A stretch of DNA of 64,000 nucleotides from Actinotalea solisilvae (GTDB lineage Bacteria > Actinomycetota > Actinomycetes > Actinomycetales > Cellulomonadaceae): assembly GCF_016464425.1 (NCBI RefSeq), contig NZ_JADDKQ010000007.1, positions 248,001 through 312,000 of the forward strand, given 5' to 3'. Below, piece by piece: positions 1-7,512 of the stretch. The notes under the pieces were generated by a model. It worked only from the letters and a program-made list of their open reading frames with translations. It searched no databases and had not been told where the DNA came from. Numbering within the stretch: the stretch's first letter is position 1; each line of letters starts with the position of its first letter. The position numbers and the translations under genes were made by a program.

Positions 1-2148
1 GGCTCGCCCGAGGAGCGCGTGCTCGACGGCGCCGCGGACCCGGACCTCGTGCCCGGGCGCTGGAACCACGTCGCGTTCACTCGCGAGGGGTCCGTGGGCG
101 TGCTCTACCTCAACGGCGTCGAGGTCGCCCGGCGCGGCGACCTGACGATCTCGCTCGCCGACCTCGGCCCGACGACGAACAACTGGCTCGGTCGCAACGG
201 CTACCCGGACGCCCCGTTCGCCGGGTCGATGGACGACGTGCGCGCCTACCGCTCGGCGTTGACGCCGGACGCCATCGCGGCGATGTACGCCGAGGGCTCG
301 GCCGTGCGGACCGCCGTCACGGTGACGGCCACGCCGGACTCGCCCGCGCCGTTCGGCGAGGACGTCACGGTCTCGGCCGCCGTCTCGCCCGCCTCGGGTA
401 CAGCGGCGCCCGTGGGCACCGCGCAGCTCGTCGTGGACGGCGTCGCCGTCGGCGGCCCGGTCGCGCTCGACGCCCACGGGGAGGCCACCTTCCCGGCCCT
501 CGTCGACCCGCGGCCCGGGACGCACACCTTCGAGGTGCGCTACGTCGCCGCCGAGGGCTTCCGCGACGCGACCGGCTCGACGTCCTACGACGTCAGTCGG
601 CCGCCGCCCCCGCCCGGCGTGCCCGTCCACTACCGGTTCGACGAGACGTCCGGACGGACGGCGGCGAACTCCGGCACGGACGCGACCGTGGGCGCCGCGA
701 CCCTCGTCGGCGGGGCGGCCTTCGCGCCGGGCGGGCAGCTCGCCGGTGCGGTGGACCTGCCGGGCGGCGGGGGCGACTACGTCGACCTGCCGGACGACCT
801 CGCGATGTCCCTCACGGACGAGTTCACGGTGTCGCTGTGGGCGCGCCCCGACCAGCTGCGGAGCTGGACGCCGATCTTCCAGATCGGCAACGGCACGGAC
901 ACGTTCTTCCTGCTCCAGTCCCAGACGCAGGCGCTGCCGGGCGGGTCCGGCCTCGCCGCGACCTTCAAGGCGCCGGGCAACCCGACGCAGGAGCGGCTCG
1001 TGCTGGGCGGCGACGCCGACCCGACCCCGGACGAGCTCGCGGTCGGCCGCCTCAACCACGTCGTGTTCACGATGAGCGGCTCGACGGGCCGGCTCTACCT
1101 CGACGGCGTCCTCGTGGGCGAGCGGACGAACTTCACGCTCGGCATCGACGACGTCGGCGTCGGCGGCGCGACCGTCGACAACTACGTGGGCAACAACGAC
1201 TACCCCGACCCGACGTTCGACGGCCTCGTCGACGACGTCCGGATCTACGGGTACGAGCTGTCGCCCGCGCAGGTGACGGAGCTGTTCGAGGGCGAGCCGG
1301 AGCCGGTCAACACCGCGCCGGTCGCGGCGGTCGACCAGTACGCGACCGACGAGGGCACGCCGCTCACCGTCGCGGCCCCGGGCGTCCTCGCCAACGACAC
1401 GGACGTCGACGACGACCCGCTGACCGCGGTCGCCGTCAGCCAGCCGATCAACGGCACGGTCACGCTGGCCCCGGACGGCTCGTTCACCTACACCCCGGAC
1501 CCGGCGTTCAGCGGGACGGACCTGTTCACCTACACCGCGCACGACGGCGTCGCGCCCTCCGAGCCCGTCCGCGTGACGGTCCTCGTGCGGCGGGCCCCGC
1601 CGCCGGCCACGACGACGCTCACGGCCGAGGTCGACGGCGTCGTCCACGGCCAGGTCGCGACGGTCGGCGTGGGCATCGCCCCGGCGACGGCGACGGGTGA
1701 CGTGACGGTCCGCAAGGGGTCGACGGTCCTCGGCGCCGCGACCCTGGCGGCGGGCGCCGCCTCGGTCGCCCTGCCGGCGGCGTCGCTGGTCCCGGGCACC
1801 CACCTCCTCACGGTGAGCTACCCCGGGGACGCGCGGCACACGGCGTCGACCACGTACGCCCTGCTGCAGGTCGAGAAGGCGACCCCGACGATGACCGTGG
1901 GGCAGGTGCAGAGGACCGGGCGCGACGTCACGGTCACGGTGTCGCTGGCCGCACCCGGGGGCGTCCCGGTGACCGGGACCGTGGAGGCGCGGATCCGGCG
2001 CGGCGCCACCGTCAGCGGGACGCTCGCGAACGGGTCCGTCGTGCTCACGCTCCCGCGGACCACCCGCTCGGGGACGATGGACGTCGTCTACCTCGGCAGC
2101 CCCCTGGCGAACCCGGTGACGACCACGGTGACGTTCACGGTCCGGTAG
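1..2148 (+). CDS. Secreted LamG/Ig-repeat protein, 3' part (5' end outside window)
   Basis: The reading frame is open through base 1, so the gene starts upstream; 715 codons are visible. Domains in order, counted from the first visible codon: the end of a concanavalin A-like LamG domain (about 1-95), an Ig-like domain (about 97-195), a full LamG domain (about 205-430, with the W/FDG-rich 'DDVRIYGYELS' ending), a cadherin-like 'NTAPVAAVDQYATDEGT' module of the VCBS/Big_9 type (about 440-530), and two Ig-like domains (Big_3_5 type) up to the C-terminus. There is no C-terminal membrane anchor or sortase motif, so it is probably released or bound through its ligand. LamG/Ig arrays of this kind belong to large extracellular carbohydrate-binding or adhesin proteins; the catalytic part, if any, lies upstream. 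The domain family is clear, the exact function is not. Confidence 0.85.
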   Translation, partial: GSPEERVLDGAADPDLVPGRWNHVAFTREGSVGVLYLNGVEVARRGDLTISLADLGPTTNNWLGRNGYPDAPFAGSMDDVRAYRSALTPDAIAAMYAEGSAVRTAVTVTATPDSPAPFGEDVTVSAAVSPASGTAAPVGTAQLVVDGVAVGGPVALDAHGEATFPALVDPRPGTHTFEVRYVAAEGFRDATGSTSYDVSRPPPPPGVPVHYRFDETSGRTAANSGTDATVGAATLVGGAAFAPGGQLAGAVDLPGGGGDYVDLPDDLAMSLTDEFTVSLWARPDQLRSWTPIFQIGNGTDTFFLLQSQTQALPGGSGLAATFKAPGNPTQERLVLGGDADPTPDELAVGRLNHVVFTMSGSTGRLYLDGVLVGERTNFTLGIDDVGVGGATVDNYVGNNDYPDPTFDGLVDDVRIYGYELSPAQVTELFEGEPEPVNTAPVAAVDQYATDEGTPLTVAAPGVLANDTDVDDDPLTAVAVSQPINGTVTLAPDGSFTYTPDPAFSGTDLFTYTAHDGVAPSEPVRVTVLVRRAPPPATTTLTAEVDGVVHGQVATVGVGIAPATATGDVTVRKGSTVLGAATLAAGAASVALPAASLVPGTHLLTVSYPGDARHTASTTYALLQVEKATPTMTVGQVQRTGRDVTVTVSLAAPGGVPVTGTVEARIRRGATVSGTLANGSVVLTLPRTTRSGTMDVVYLGSPLANPVTTTVTFTVR

Positions 2149-2161
2149 CGGCCCAGCACGC

Positions 2162-2195
2162 GTGCGGGCCCGGAGGGCGTCCTCCGGGCCCGCAC
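2162..2195 (+). terminator. Strong hairpin terminator after the LamG gene
   Basis: A perfect 15-bp stem (arm GTGCGGGCCCGGAGG) with a GCGT loop starts 13 nt after the stop codon. There is no T-run, as is usual for actinobacterial stem-only terminators. Confidence 0.75.
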
Positions 2196-2220
2196 TCGTC
2201 CGCCCGGTTGCGAATCGGGC

Positions 2221-2259
2221 GTGAAGGGTTCGTCACGCCTGGCGCGACGAACCCTTCAC
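2221..2259. repeat. 39-nt palindromic intergenic element, copy 1
   Basis: Perfect 14-bp inverted repeat (GTGAAGGGTTCGTC and its complement) with an 11-nt loop, lying between two convergent genes. A second copy of identical length lies at 28657-28695 and matches at 34 of 39 positions. It could be a bidirectional terminator or a REP-like dispersed element. Confidence 0.75.
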
Positions 2260-2280
2260 ACAGCCCGCCGGGGCCGGCCG

Positions 2281-2508
2281 TCAGGCCTGGTCGGCGAGCG
2301 CGGCGACGACGCCGGCGCGGCTGTCGTCCTCGCTCGCGAGCACGCCGCCGTTGGCGACGACGTCGGGCGTGATCTCGGAGAAGACCATCCGGACGTCCTG
2401 GCGGCGCGCGCCGAGGATCTCGACCGCGCTGTCGGCGACGGCCTCGGCGAACGCGCGGCGCTGCTCGACGGTGCGGCCCTTGAGGAGCTCGACGGTGATG
2501 TTCGGCAT
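2281..2508 (-). CDS. 4-oxalocrotonate tautomerase family enzyme
   Basis: 75 residues, the usual length of a 4-OT monomer. Met-Pro at the start would leave the catalytic Pro1 after Met removal, and the 'PNITVELLKGRT' N-terminus is typical. Such enzymes catalyse keto-enol tautomerisation of 2-oxo or dienol acids, normally as hexamers or trimers of dimers in the cytosol. It follows the IclR regulator gene on the same strand with a 58-nt gap, so the two are probably cotranscribed. Next to the kduI/kduD cluster it may act on an unsaturated 2-keto acid from uronate breakdown; that role is inferred from position only. Confidence 0.85.
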   Translation of the reverse strand: MPNITVELLKGRTVEQRRAFAEAVADSAVEILGARRQDVRMVFSEITPDVVANGGVLASEDDSRAGVVAALADQA

Positions 2509-2566
2509 GGCGGGTGCCTCTCGGACGGCGGTGGGGTCGTCGCGACGGCCGGCGGCCGCGCGGGGG

Positions 2567-3397
2567 TCAGAGCGTCGCGGTGGCGCGGAGCAGGAGCTCG
2601 ACGATCTCCTCCTCGCGTCCGTCGCCCAGCCGGACGACGGGCACGGAGATGCTGATCGCGTCGCGCGTCCCGGTGCGGCCGCGCAGGGCGACGCCGAAGC
2701 AGCGCAGGCCGACCGTGGCCTCCTCGTCGTCGATCGCGTACCCGCGGCGGCGGACCTGCTCGAGGTCCTCCATGAGCCGCGCGGGGTCGGTGATCGTCTT
2801 GGGGGTCACGGCCTGGAGCTGCTCGGGCAGGTGCGCGAGCGCGCGGTCCGGCGGCATCTCCGCGAGGAGCGCCTTGCCGAGCGAGACCGCGTGGACCGGC
2901 AGCCGGCGCCCGACGGACGAGAAGAGGCGCAGCGGGTGGATCGACTCGCGCTTGGCGAGGTAGACGACGTCGCTGCCCTCGAGGCGGCCGAGGTGCACGG
3001 TCTCGCCCGTGCGCGCGGCGAGCTGGTCGAGGACGGCGGCGGTCTGCCGCACCACCGCGTCGCCGTCGACGTACGCGGAGCCCGCGAGCAGCGAGCGCAG
3101 GCCGAGGCCGTAGAGCGTGCCGGTGGCGTCCGTCTCGAGCCAGCCGCGCCACTGCATGGTCCGCAGGAGGGCGTGCATGCTGCTCTTCGGCACGTGCAGG
3201 TGCGCGGCGAGGTCGCGCAGGTTGAGGGGGCCCTCGGTCGCGAGGGTCTCGAGCACCTCGAGGACGCGCGCGGCCGACTTGACCGGGCGGTACTCGTCGG
3301 AGCCGTCGTCGCCGGCGTCCGGCTCCTCCGGCTCGGCGGCCGACGCCGCCCAGGCGTCCGTGGCTCTCGTCCTGGTACGACCGACACCCGCTGCCAT
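2567..3397 (-). CDS. IclR-family transcriptional regulator
   Basis: 276 residues. An unusual acidic tail of about 38 residues precedes the IclR winged helix (about 39-100, with 'LNLRDLAAHLHVPKSSMHALLRTM'), followed by the IclR effector-binding domain (about 115-270) with the 'LLAEMP' and 'RRRGYAIDDEE' signatures. It is divergent from kduI, so it most likely controls the uronate genes in the manner of KdgR; the effector would be a 2-keto-3-deoxy sugar acid by analogy. The start lies 6 nt after a TAGCGT -10 box, suggesting a leaderless mRNA. Confidence 0.92.
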   Translation of the reverse strand: MAAGVGRTRTRATDAWAASAAEPEEPDAGDDGSDEYRPVKSAARVLEVLETLATEGPLNLRDLAAHLHVPKSSMHALLRTMQWRGWLETDATGTLYGLGLRSLLAGSAYVDGDAVVRQTAAVLDQLAARTGETVHLGRLEGSDVVYLAKRESIHPLRLFSSVGRRLPVHAVSLGKALLAEMPPDRALAHLPEQLQAVTPKTITDPARLMEDLEQVRRRGYAIDDEEATVGLRCFGVALRGRTGTRDAISISVPVVRLGDGREEEIVELLLRATATL

Positions 3398-3403
3398 GCG
3401 TCC

Positions 3404-3409
3404 ACGCTA
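3404..3409 (-). promoter_or_regulatory. -10 box of the leaderless iclR-type gene
   Basis: TAGCGT on the minus strand, followed by 6 nt and then ATG. No Shine-Dalgarno sequence can fit. Confidence 0.55.
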
Positions 3410-3479
3410 GCAGATGGCGTTCGCATACTTGACACGCGTTCGGTGTGCTGATTCAGTCAGGTCACCACCCGGTACTGAG

Positions 3480-3495
3480 TTCACAGTTGTGAACG
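3480..3495. promoter_or_regulatory. Candidate IclR operator in the divergent promoter region
   Basis: Palindrome GTTCACA-GT-TGTGAAC in the 123-bp gap between the IclR gene and kduI, ending 25 nt before the kduI ATG. A TTGACA hexamer lies upstream at 3430-3435. Assignment to the neighbouring IclR protein is inferred. Confidence 0.5.
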
Positions 3496-3520
3496 GTCCG
3501 GCGACGAAGGGACTTCCCGC

Positions 3521-4369
3521 ATGACGCCCGACGCCCCCGCGACGCTCGACGTCCGCCACGCCAGCGCCCCCGGGTCGTGCGAGACCGCGACCACCGCGGA
3601 GCTGCGCGAGCGCTTCGTGGTCTCGGGCCTGTTCGTCCCGGGCGAGGTCCGCGGGACGTACACCCACCACGACCGCCTGGTCGTCGCGGGCGCCACGCCG
3701 GCCGGCGACGCCGTCCTGCCCCTCGCGCTCGCCGACGACGGCCCGGTGGGCCCCGGCCCGGCCCTCGCGCACCGCGAGCTCGGCATCGTCAACCTCGGCG
3801 ACGAGGGTGACGTGCTCGTCGACGGCGAGCCGCACCGCCTCGGCCGGCTCGACGCCGTCTTCGTCCCGCGCGGGCACGACGTCGCCTTCCGCGGCGAGGG
3901 CGCCCGCTTCTACCTCGTGTCCGCCACCGCGCACGCCGACGGCGAGGTCGGCGTCTTCCGCCGGTCCGAGGTCGAGCCCGTCGAGCTCGGCGACCAGGCG
4001 GGCGCGAGCCGACGCAGCCTCTACCGCTACGTGTGGGGCCCGGGCGGGCACCCGTCGAGCCAGCTCCAGCTGGGTGTCACCGTGATCGCCGAGGGCTCGG
4101 TCTGGAACACCATGCCGCCGCACCTGCACGAGCGCCGTACCGAGGTCTACTGCTACACGGGCCTCGGGTCGGGCGCGCGCGTGCTGCACGTGCTCGGCGA
4201 GCCCGGCCGCACGCGCCACGTCTGGCTCGAGGACGGCGAGGCCGTCATCAGCCCGCCGTGGTCCGTCCACGCGGGCGCCGGCACGGGCTCCTACGCGTTC
4301 GTGTGGGCGATGGCGGGCGAGAACCGCGAGTACACGGACCTGGCGCCGGTCGCGCTGGGTGACCTGTGA
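3521..4369 (+). CDS. kduI: 5-dehydro-4-deoxy-D-glucuronate isomerase
   Basis: 282 residues, close to the E. coli KduI length. Cytosolic cupin isomerase converting 5-keto-4-deoxyuronate (from pectin or other unsaturated uronides) to 3-deoxy-D-glycero-2,5-hexodiulosonate. The zinc ligands are visible as H201 and H203 in 'TMPPHLHERRTEVY', E208, and H250 in 'ISPPWSVHAG'; these match E. coli H196/H198/E203/H245 with a constant +5 offset. A GAAGGGA ribosome site precedes the ATG. It overlaps kduD by 4 nt, the next enzyme of the pathway. Likely controlled by the divergent IclR protein. Confidence 0.95.
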   Translation: MTPDAPATLDVRHASAPGSCETATTAELRERFVVSGLFVPGEVRGTYTHHDRLVVAGATPAGDAVLPLALADDGPVGPGPALAHRELGIVNLGDEGDVLVDGEPHRLGRLDAVFVPRGHDVAFRGEGARFYLVSATAHADGEVGVFRRSEVEPVELGDQAGASRRSLYRYVWGPGGHPSSQLQLGVTVIAEGSVWNTMPPHLHERRTEVYCYTGLGSGARVLHVLGEPGRTRHVWLEDGEAVISPPWSVHAGAGTGSYAFVWAMAGENREYTDLAPVALGDL

Positions 4370-5193
4370 ACGCCGTCGTGACCGCGGCCTCCGGGACCGG
4401 CGCCGCCGGCCCCGACGCCACCGACCCGTCCGTGCTCCCGGGCCTCGCCGCCTTCTCGCTCGTCGGCCGCCGGGCGCTCGTCACGGGCGCGGGCCGCGGC
4501 ATCGGCCGCGCGCTCGCCCTGGGCCTCGCCGGCGCGGGCGCCGAGGTGGTCCTCGCGGGCCGGCCCGGCAGCTGCGGCGACACGCTCGCCGAGCTGGGCG
4601 CGCGCGGCGCCGTCGCGAGCGCGGTGGAGATCGACCTCGCGCACCCGGCCGAGATCGGCCCGCGCCTGCTCGACGCGCTCCCCGGCCCGGTCGACGTGCT
4701 CGTCAACAACGCGGGCACGATCACGCGCGACGACGCCGTCGAGATCGACCTGGCCGCGTGGAACGAGGTGCTCGACGTCAACCTCACCTCGCTCTTCCAG
4801 CTCACGCGGACCGTCGCGGTGCCCATGCTCGAGCGCGGCGCCGGCAAGGTCATCAACGTCGCGAGCCTCCTGTCCTTCCAGGGCGGGCTGCGCGTCGCGT
4901 CGTACGCGGCGAGCAAGCACGCCGTCGCCGGGCTGACGCGCGCGCTCGCCAACGAGTGGGCCGGCGCGGGCGTCCAGGTCAACGCGATCGCCCCCGGGTA
5001 CATCGAGACCGACAACACGGCGCTCATCCGCGAGGACGAGGCGCGCCGCCGCAGCATCGACGACCGCATCCCCGCGGGGCGCTGGGGCCGGCCCGACGAC
5101 CTCGTCGGCGCCACGGTCTTCCTCGCGTCGCGCGCGTCGGACTACGTCCACGGGCACGTGCTCGTCGTCGACGGGGGATGGATGGCCAGGTAG
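4366..5193 (+). CDS. kduD: 2-dehydro-3-deoxy-D-gluconate 5-dehydrogenase (SDR)
   Basis: 275 residues. Classical short-chain dehydrogenase: TGAGRGIG nucleotide loop at 40-47, NNAG at about 114-117, catalytic Ser167, Tyr180 and Lys184 ('YAASK'), and the KduD-like ending 'VVDGGWMAR'. It reduces the KduI product to 2-keto-3-deoxygluconate. The GTG start sits inside the kduI stop (GTGA overlap), so the two are translationally coupled. The N-terminus is about 20 residues longer than in E. coli KduD. The 2-keto-3-deoxygluconate kinase and aldolase needed to finish the route are not in this window. Confidence 0.93.
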   Translation: MNAVVTAASGTGAAGPDATDPSVLPGLAAFSLVGRRALVTGAGRGIGRALALGLAGAGAEVVLAGRPGSCGDTLAELGARGAVASAVEIDLAHPAEIGPRLLDALPGPVDVLVNNAGTITRDDAVEIDLAAWNEVLDVNLTSLFQLTRTVAVPMLERGAGKVINVASLLSFQGGLRVASYAASKHAVAGLTRALANEWAGAGVQVNAIAPGYIETDNTALIREDEARRRSIDDRIPAGRWGRPDDLVGATVFLASRASDYVHGHVLVVDGGWMAR

Positions 5194-5275
5194 CAGGGGC
5201 AGCAGGGGGTCCGCGCAGGTCGGGCCGAGGGCAGCAGCCACGGTCTTGAGGTTCATCAATGGAGAGGAACTCGTC

Positions 5276-6412
5276 ATGGCAGCACGGAGGAGCCGGGCCG
5301 GCGTCCCGGCGGTGGTCGGCGGCGTCCTGGGGGCGCTGCTCCTGGCCGGGTGCAGCGGCACCGCCAACGGGAGCGAGGGCACCGAGGGCACCGAGGGCAC
5401 CGAGGACGGCACGGACACCGCGGCCGAGGGTGGCGCGTGCGCGCCCGAGGACGTCGTCCTCGTCGGCCAGGTACGCAACCAGACCAACCCCTACGAGGCG
5501 GCGTGGCTCGAGGGCGGCGACGCCTTCGCCGAGTCCGTCGGCCTCGAGCAGCAGACGCTCACCTACGACGGCGACTCCCAGCAGCAGCAGGAGCAGATCC
5601 GTCAGGTCCTCGCTGCGGGCGACATGTCCTGCACCGTCATCAACGCCCTGCCCAACGGCGACAGCGACACGACGCCGATCGTCGCCGCAGCCGACGAGGC
5701 CGGGGCGTGGCTCGTGACGCAGTGGAACAAGCCGGCCGACCTCGACCCGGCCGAGTACGACCGCTGGATCGCGCACCTCACCTACGACGGCCAGGAGTCG
5801 GGCTACCAGATCGCCAAGGCGATCTTCGAGGAGATGGGCGGCAGCGGCGGCGTCGTCGCGCTCCAGGGCATCCTCGACACGGCCGCGGCCCAGGACCGGT
5901 TCGCCGGCCTGCAGCGCGCGCTCGAGGAGTACCCGGACATCGAGCTGCTCGACGAGCAGACGGCGGACTTCGACCGGGCGACCGCGCTCGAGGTCACGCG
6001 CACGCTCCTCACGCAGCACGGCGACGCCATCGGCGGCGTGTGGGCGGCGAACGACGACATGGCGCTCGGCGCGCTCCAGGCCCTCGAGGCCGCGGGCGTC
6101 GACGGCGTGGCCGTCGCGGGCATCGACGCGGTGCCCGAGGCGCTCGACGCGATCGCCGACGGCTCGATGACCGCCACGGTCTCGAGCGACGGCCCGTGGC
6201 AGGGGGCCATCGGCCTCGCGATGGGCTACTGCGCCGCGACGGGCGAGCTCGACGTCGCCTCCGTGGACGCGGACGACCGGGCGTTCTACGCCGAGCAGTT
6301 CCTCATCACGGCCGACAACGTCGCCGAGTTCTCGGACCCCGAGCTCGACCTCGACGAGCTGTCCTGCGACTCGCTGTTCAGCCGCGCGACCGGGCCCATC
6401 GCCGGTTCGTGA
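5276..6412 (+). CDS. Sugar ABC transporter substrate-binding lipoprotein
   Basis: 378 residues from ATG 5276, chosen because GGAGAGG lies 8 nt upstream and the product then begins directly with a signal peptide; an upstream in-frame start would add 10 residues. Lipobox LLAGC, then an acidic Gly/Thr/Glu linker with a repeated GTE unit, then a type I periplasmic-binding fold of the RbsB/LacI-like kind ('GVWAANDDMALGALQAL', 'VAGIDAVPEALDAI'). It is the first gene of a four-gene CUT2 transporter. From its place after kduI-kduD the substrate is probably a uronate or unsaturated oligouronide; the sequence alone does not fix this. Confidence 0.9.
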   Translation: MAARRSRAGVPAVVGGVLGALLLAGCSGTANGSEGTEGTEGTEDGTDTAAEGGACAPEDVVLVGQVRNQTNPYEAAWLEGGDAFAESVGLEQQTLTYDGDSQQQQEQIRQVLAAGDMSCTVINALPNGDSDTTPIVAAADEAGAWLVTQWNKPADLDPAEYDRWIAHLTYDGQESGYQIAKAIFEEMGGSGGVVALQGILDTAAAQDRFAGLQRALEEYPDIELLDEQTADFDRATALEVTRTLLTQHGDAIGGVWAANDDMALGALQALEAAGVDGVAVAGIDAVPEALDAIADGSMTATVSSDGPWQGAIGLAMGYCAATGELDVASVDADDRAFYAEQFLITADNVAEFSDPELDLDELSCDSLFSRATGPIAGS

Positions 6413-7512
6413 TGTCCGGCGACGTGACACCGCTCACCACGACGCGCTCCTCGGCGCCGGCGCCCCTCGCGGGTGCGCCGGCCCGGGGGGCGGGTGGTGA
6501 CGCCCCGCCCCCGGCTGCGGGCGCCGGGCCTTCGACCCGCGGGGCGCGCCCCACGCGCAGCGCCGACCTCGTGCAGACCTGGGCGTCCCTGGCGGCGCTC
6601 GCCGTCCTGCTCGTCGTGTTCTCGGTCCTGAGCCCGCAGTTCCGCACGGTCGGCAACCTGCAGCAGATCGTCGACGCGGCCGCCGTGCTGGCCGTGCTCG
6701 CGACCGGCATCACCTTCGTGCTCCTGCTCGGCGCCATCGACCTCAGCATCCCCGGCGTCGTCGGCGCGTGCGCGATGACCGTGTCGCTGCTCGTCGCGAA
6801 CTCGCGGACCGGGCTGGACCTCGGGCTGCTCGGCGTCGCGCTCACCGTCGCGCTGGGCGCGGCGTTCGGCCTGCTCTCCGGCGTGGTCTCGAGCCGGCTG
6901 CGCATCCCGACGTTCATGACGACGCTCGGGATCTCCGCGATCGGGCTCGGCGTCGCGACGATCCTCTTCGCGGGCCGGCGGCCCGTCGTCCTCGACGAGT
7001 CCCTGAGCGCCTGGGCCACCGGTCGGGTCGCCGGCTTCAGCGTCCTCAGCCTCGTCGCGATCGCGGCGGTCGCCGTCGGATGGGCCGTCCAGCGCTGGAC
7101 GCGGATCGGTCGGCACGCGGTCGCCATCGGCGGCGCGGAGGACATCGTCGCGCTGTCCGGCGTGCGCGTCGCGCGGTACAAGACGCTCGCGTTCGCCGTC
7201 GCCGGCGCGTTCTACGGGCTCGGCGCCGTCATGGTGACCGCGCGGCTGGGCTCGGGCGTCGTCGAGGCGGGGGCGGGGCTCGACTTCGCCGCCATCACGG
7301 CGGCCGTCATCGGCGGGACGCTCCTCTCGGGCGGCCGCGGCGGCGTGCTGCAGTCCATGATCGGCGTGGTCGTGCTCACCGTGCTCGCGAACGGGCTCAT
7401 CCTCGCGGGCGTCAGCCCGTACGTGCAGCAGGCCGTCCAGGGCGTCGTCGTGGTGGTCGCGGTCGCGGCCGCGACGTGGCCCGTCCGTCACCGGCTGGGA
7501 GTGGTCAAGTGA
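6412..7512 (+). CDS. Sugar ABC transporter permease (RbsC type)
   Basis: 366 residues. The ATG shares one base with the preceding stop (TGATG). A Pro/Ala-rich cytoplasmic stretch of about 50 residues leads into about 8-10 membrane segments of the BPD_transp_2 family, with the family's 'LLGAIDLSIPG' and 'FAAITAAVIGGTLLSGGRGG' signatures. It should form the pore with the second permease at 9050-10060. Coupled to the ATPase gene by a GTGA overlap. Confidence 0.92.
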   Translation: MSGDVTPLTTTRSSAPAPLAGAPARGAGGDAPPPAAGAGPSTRGARPTRSADLVQTWASLAALAVLLVVFSVLSPQFRTVGNLQQIVDAAAVLAVLATGITFVLLLGAIDLSIPGVVGACAMTVSLLVANSRTGLDLGLLGVALTVALGAAFGLLSGVVSSRLRIPTFMTTLGISAIGLGVATILFAGRRPVVLDESLSAWATGRVAGFSVLSLVAIAAVAVGWAVQRWTRIGRHAVAIGGAEDIVALSGVRVARYKTLAFAVAGAFYGLGAVMVTARLGSGVVEAGAGLDFAAITAAVIGGTLLSGGRGGVLQSMIGVVVLTVLANGLILAGVSPYVQQAVQGVVVVVAVAAATWPVRHRLGVVK

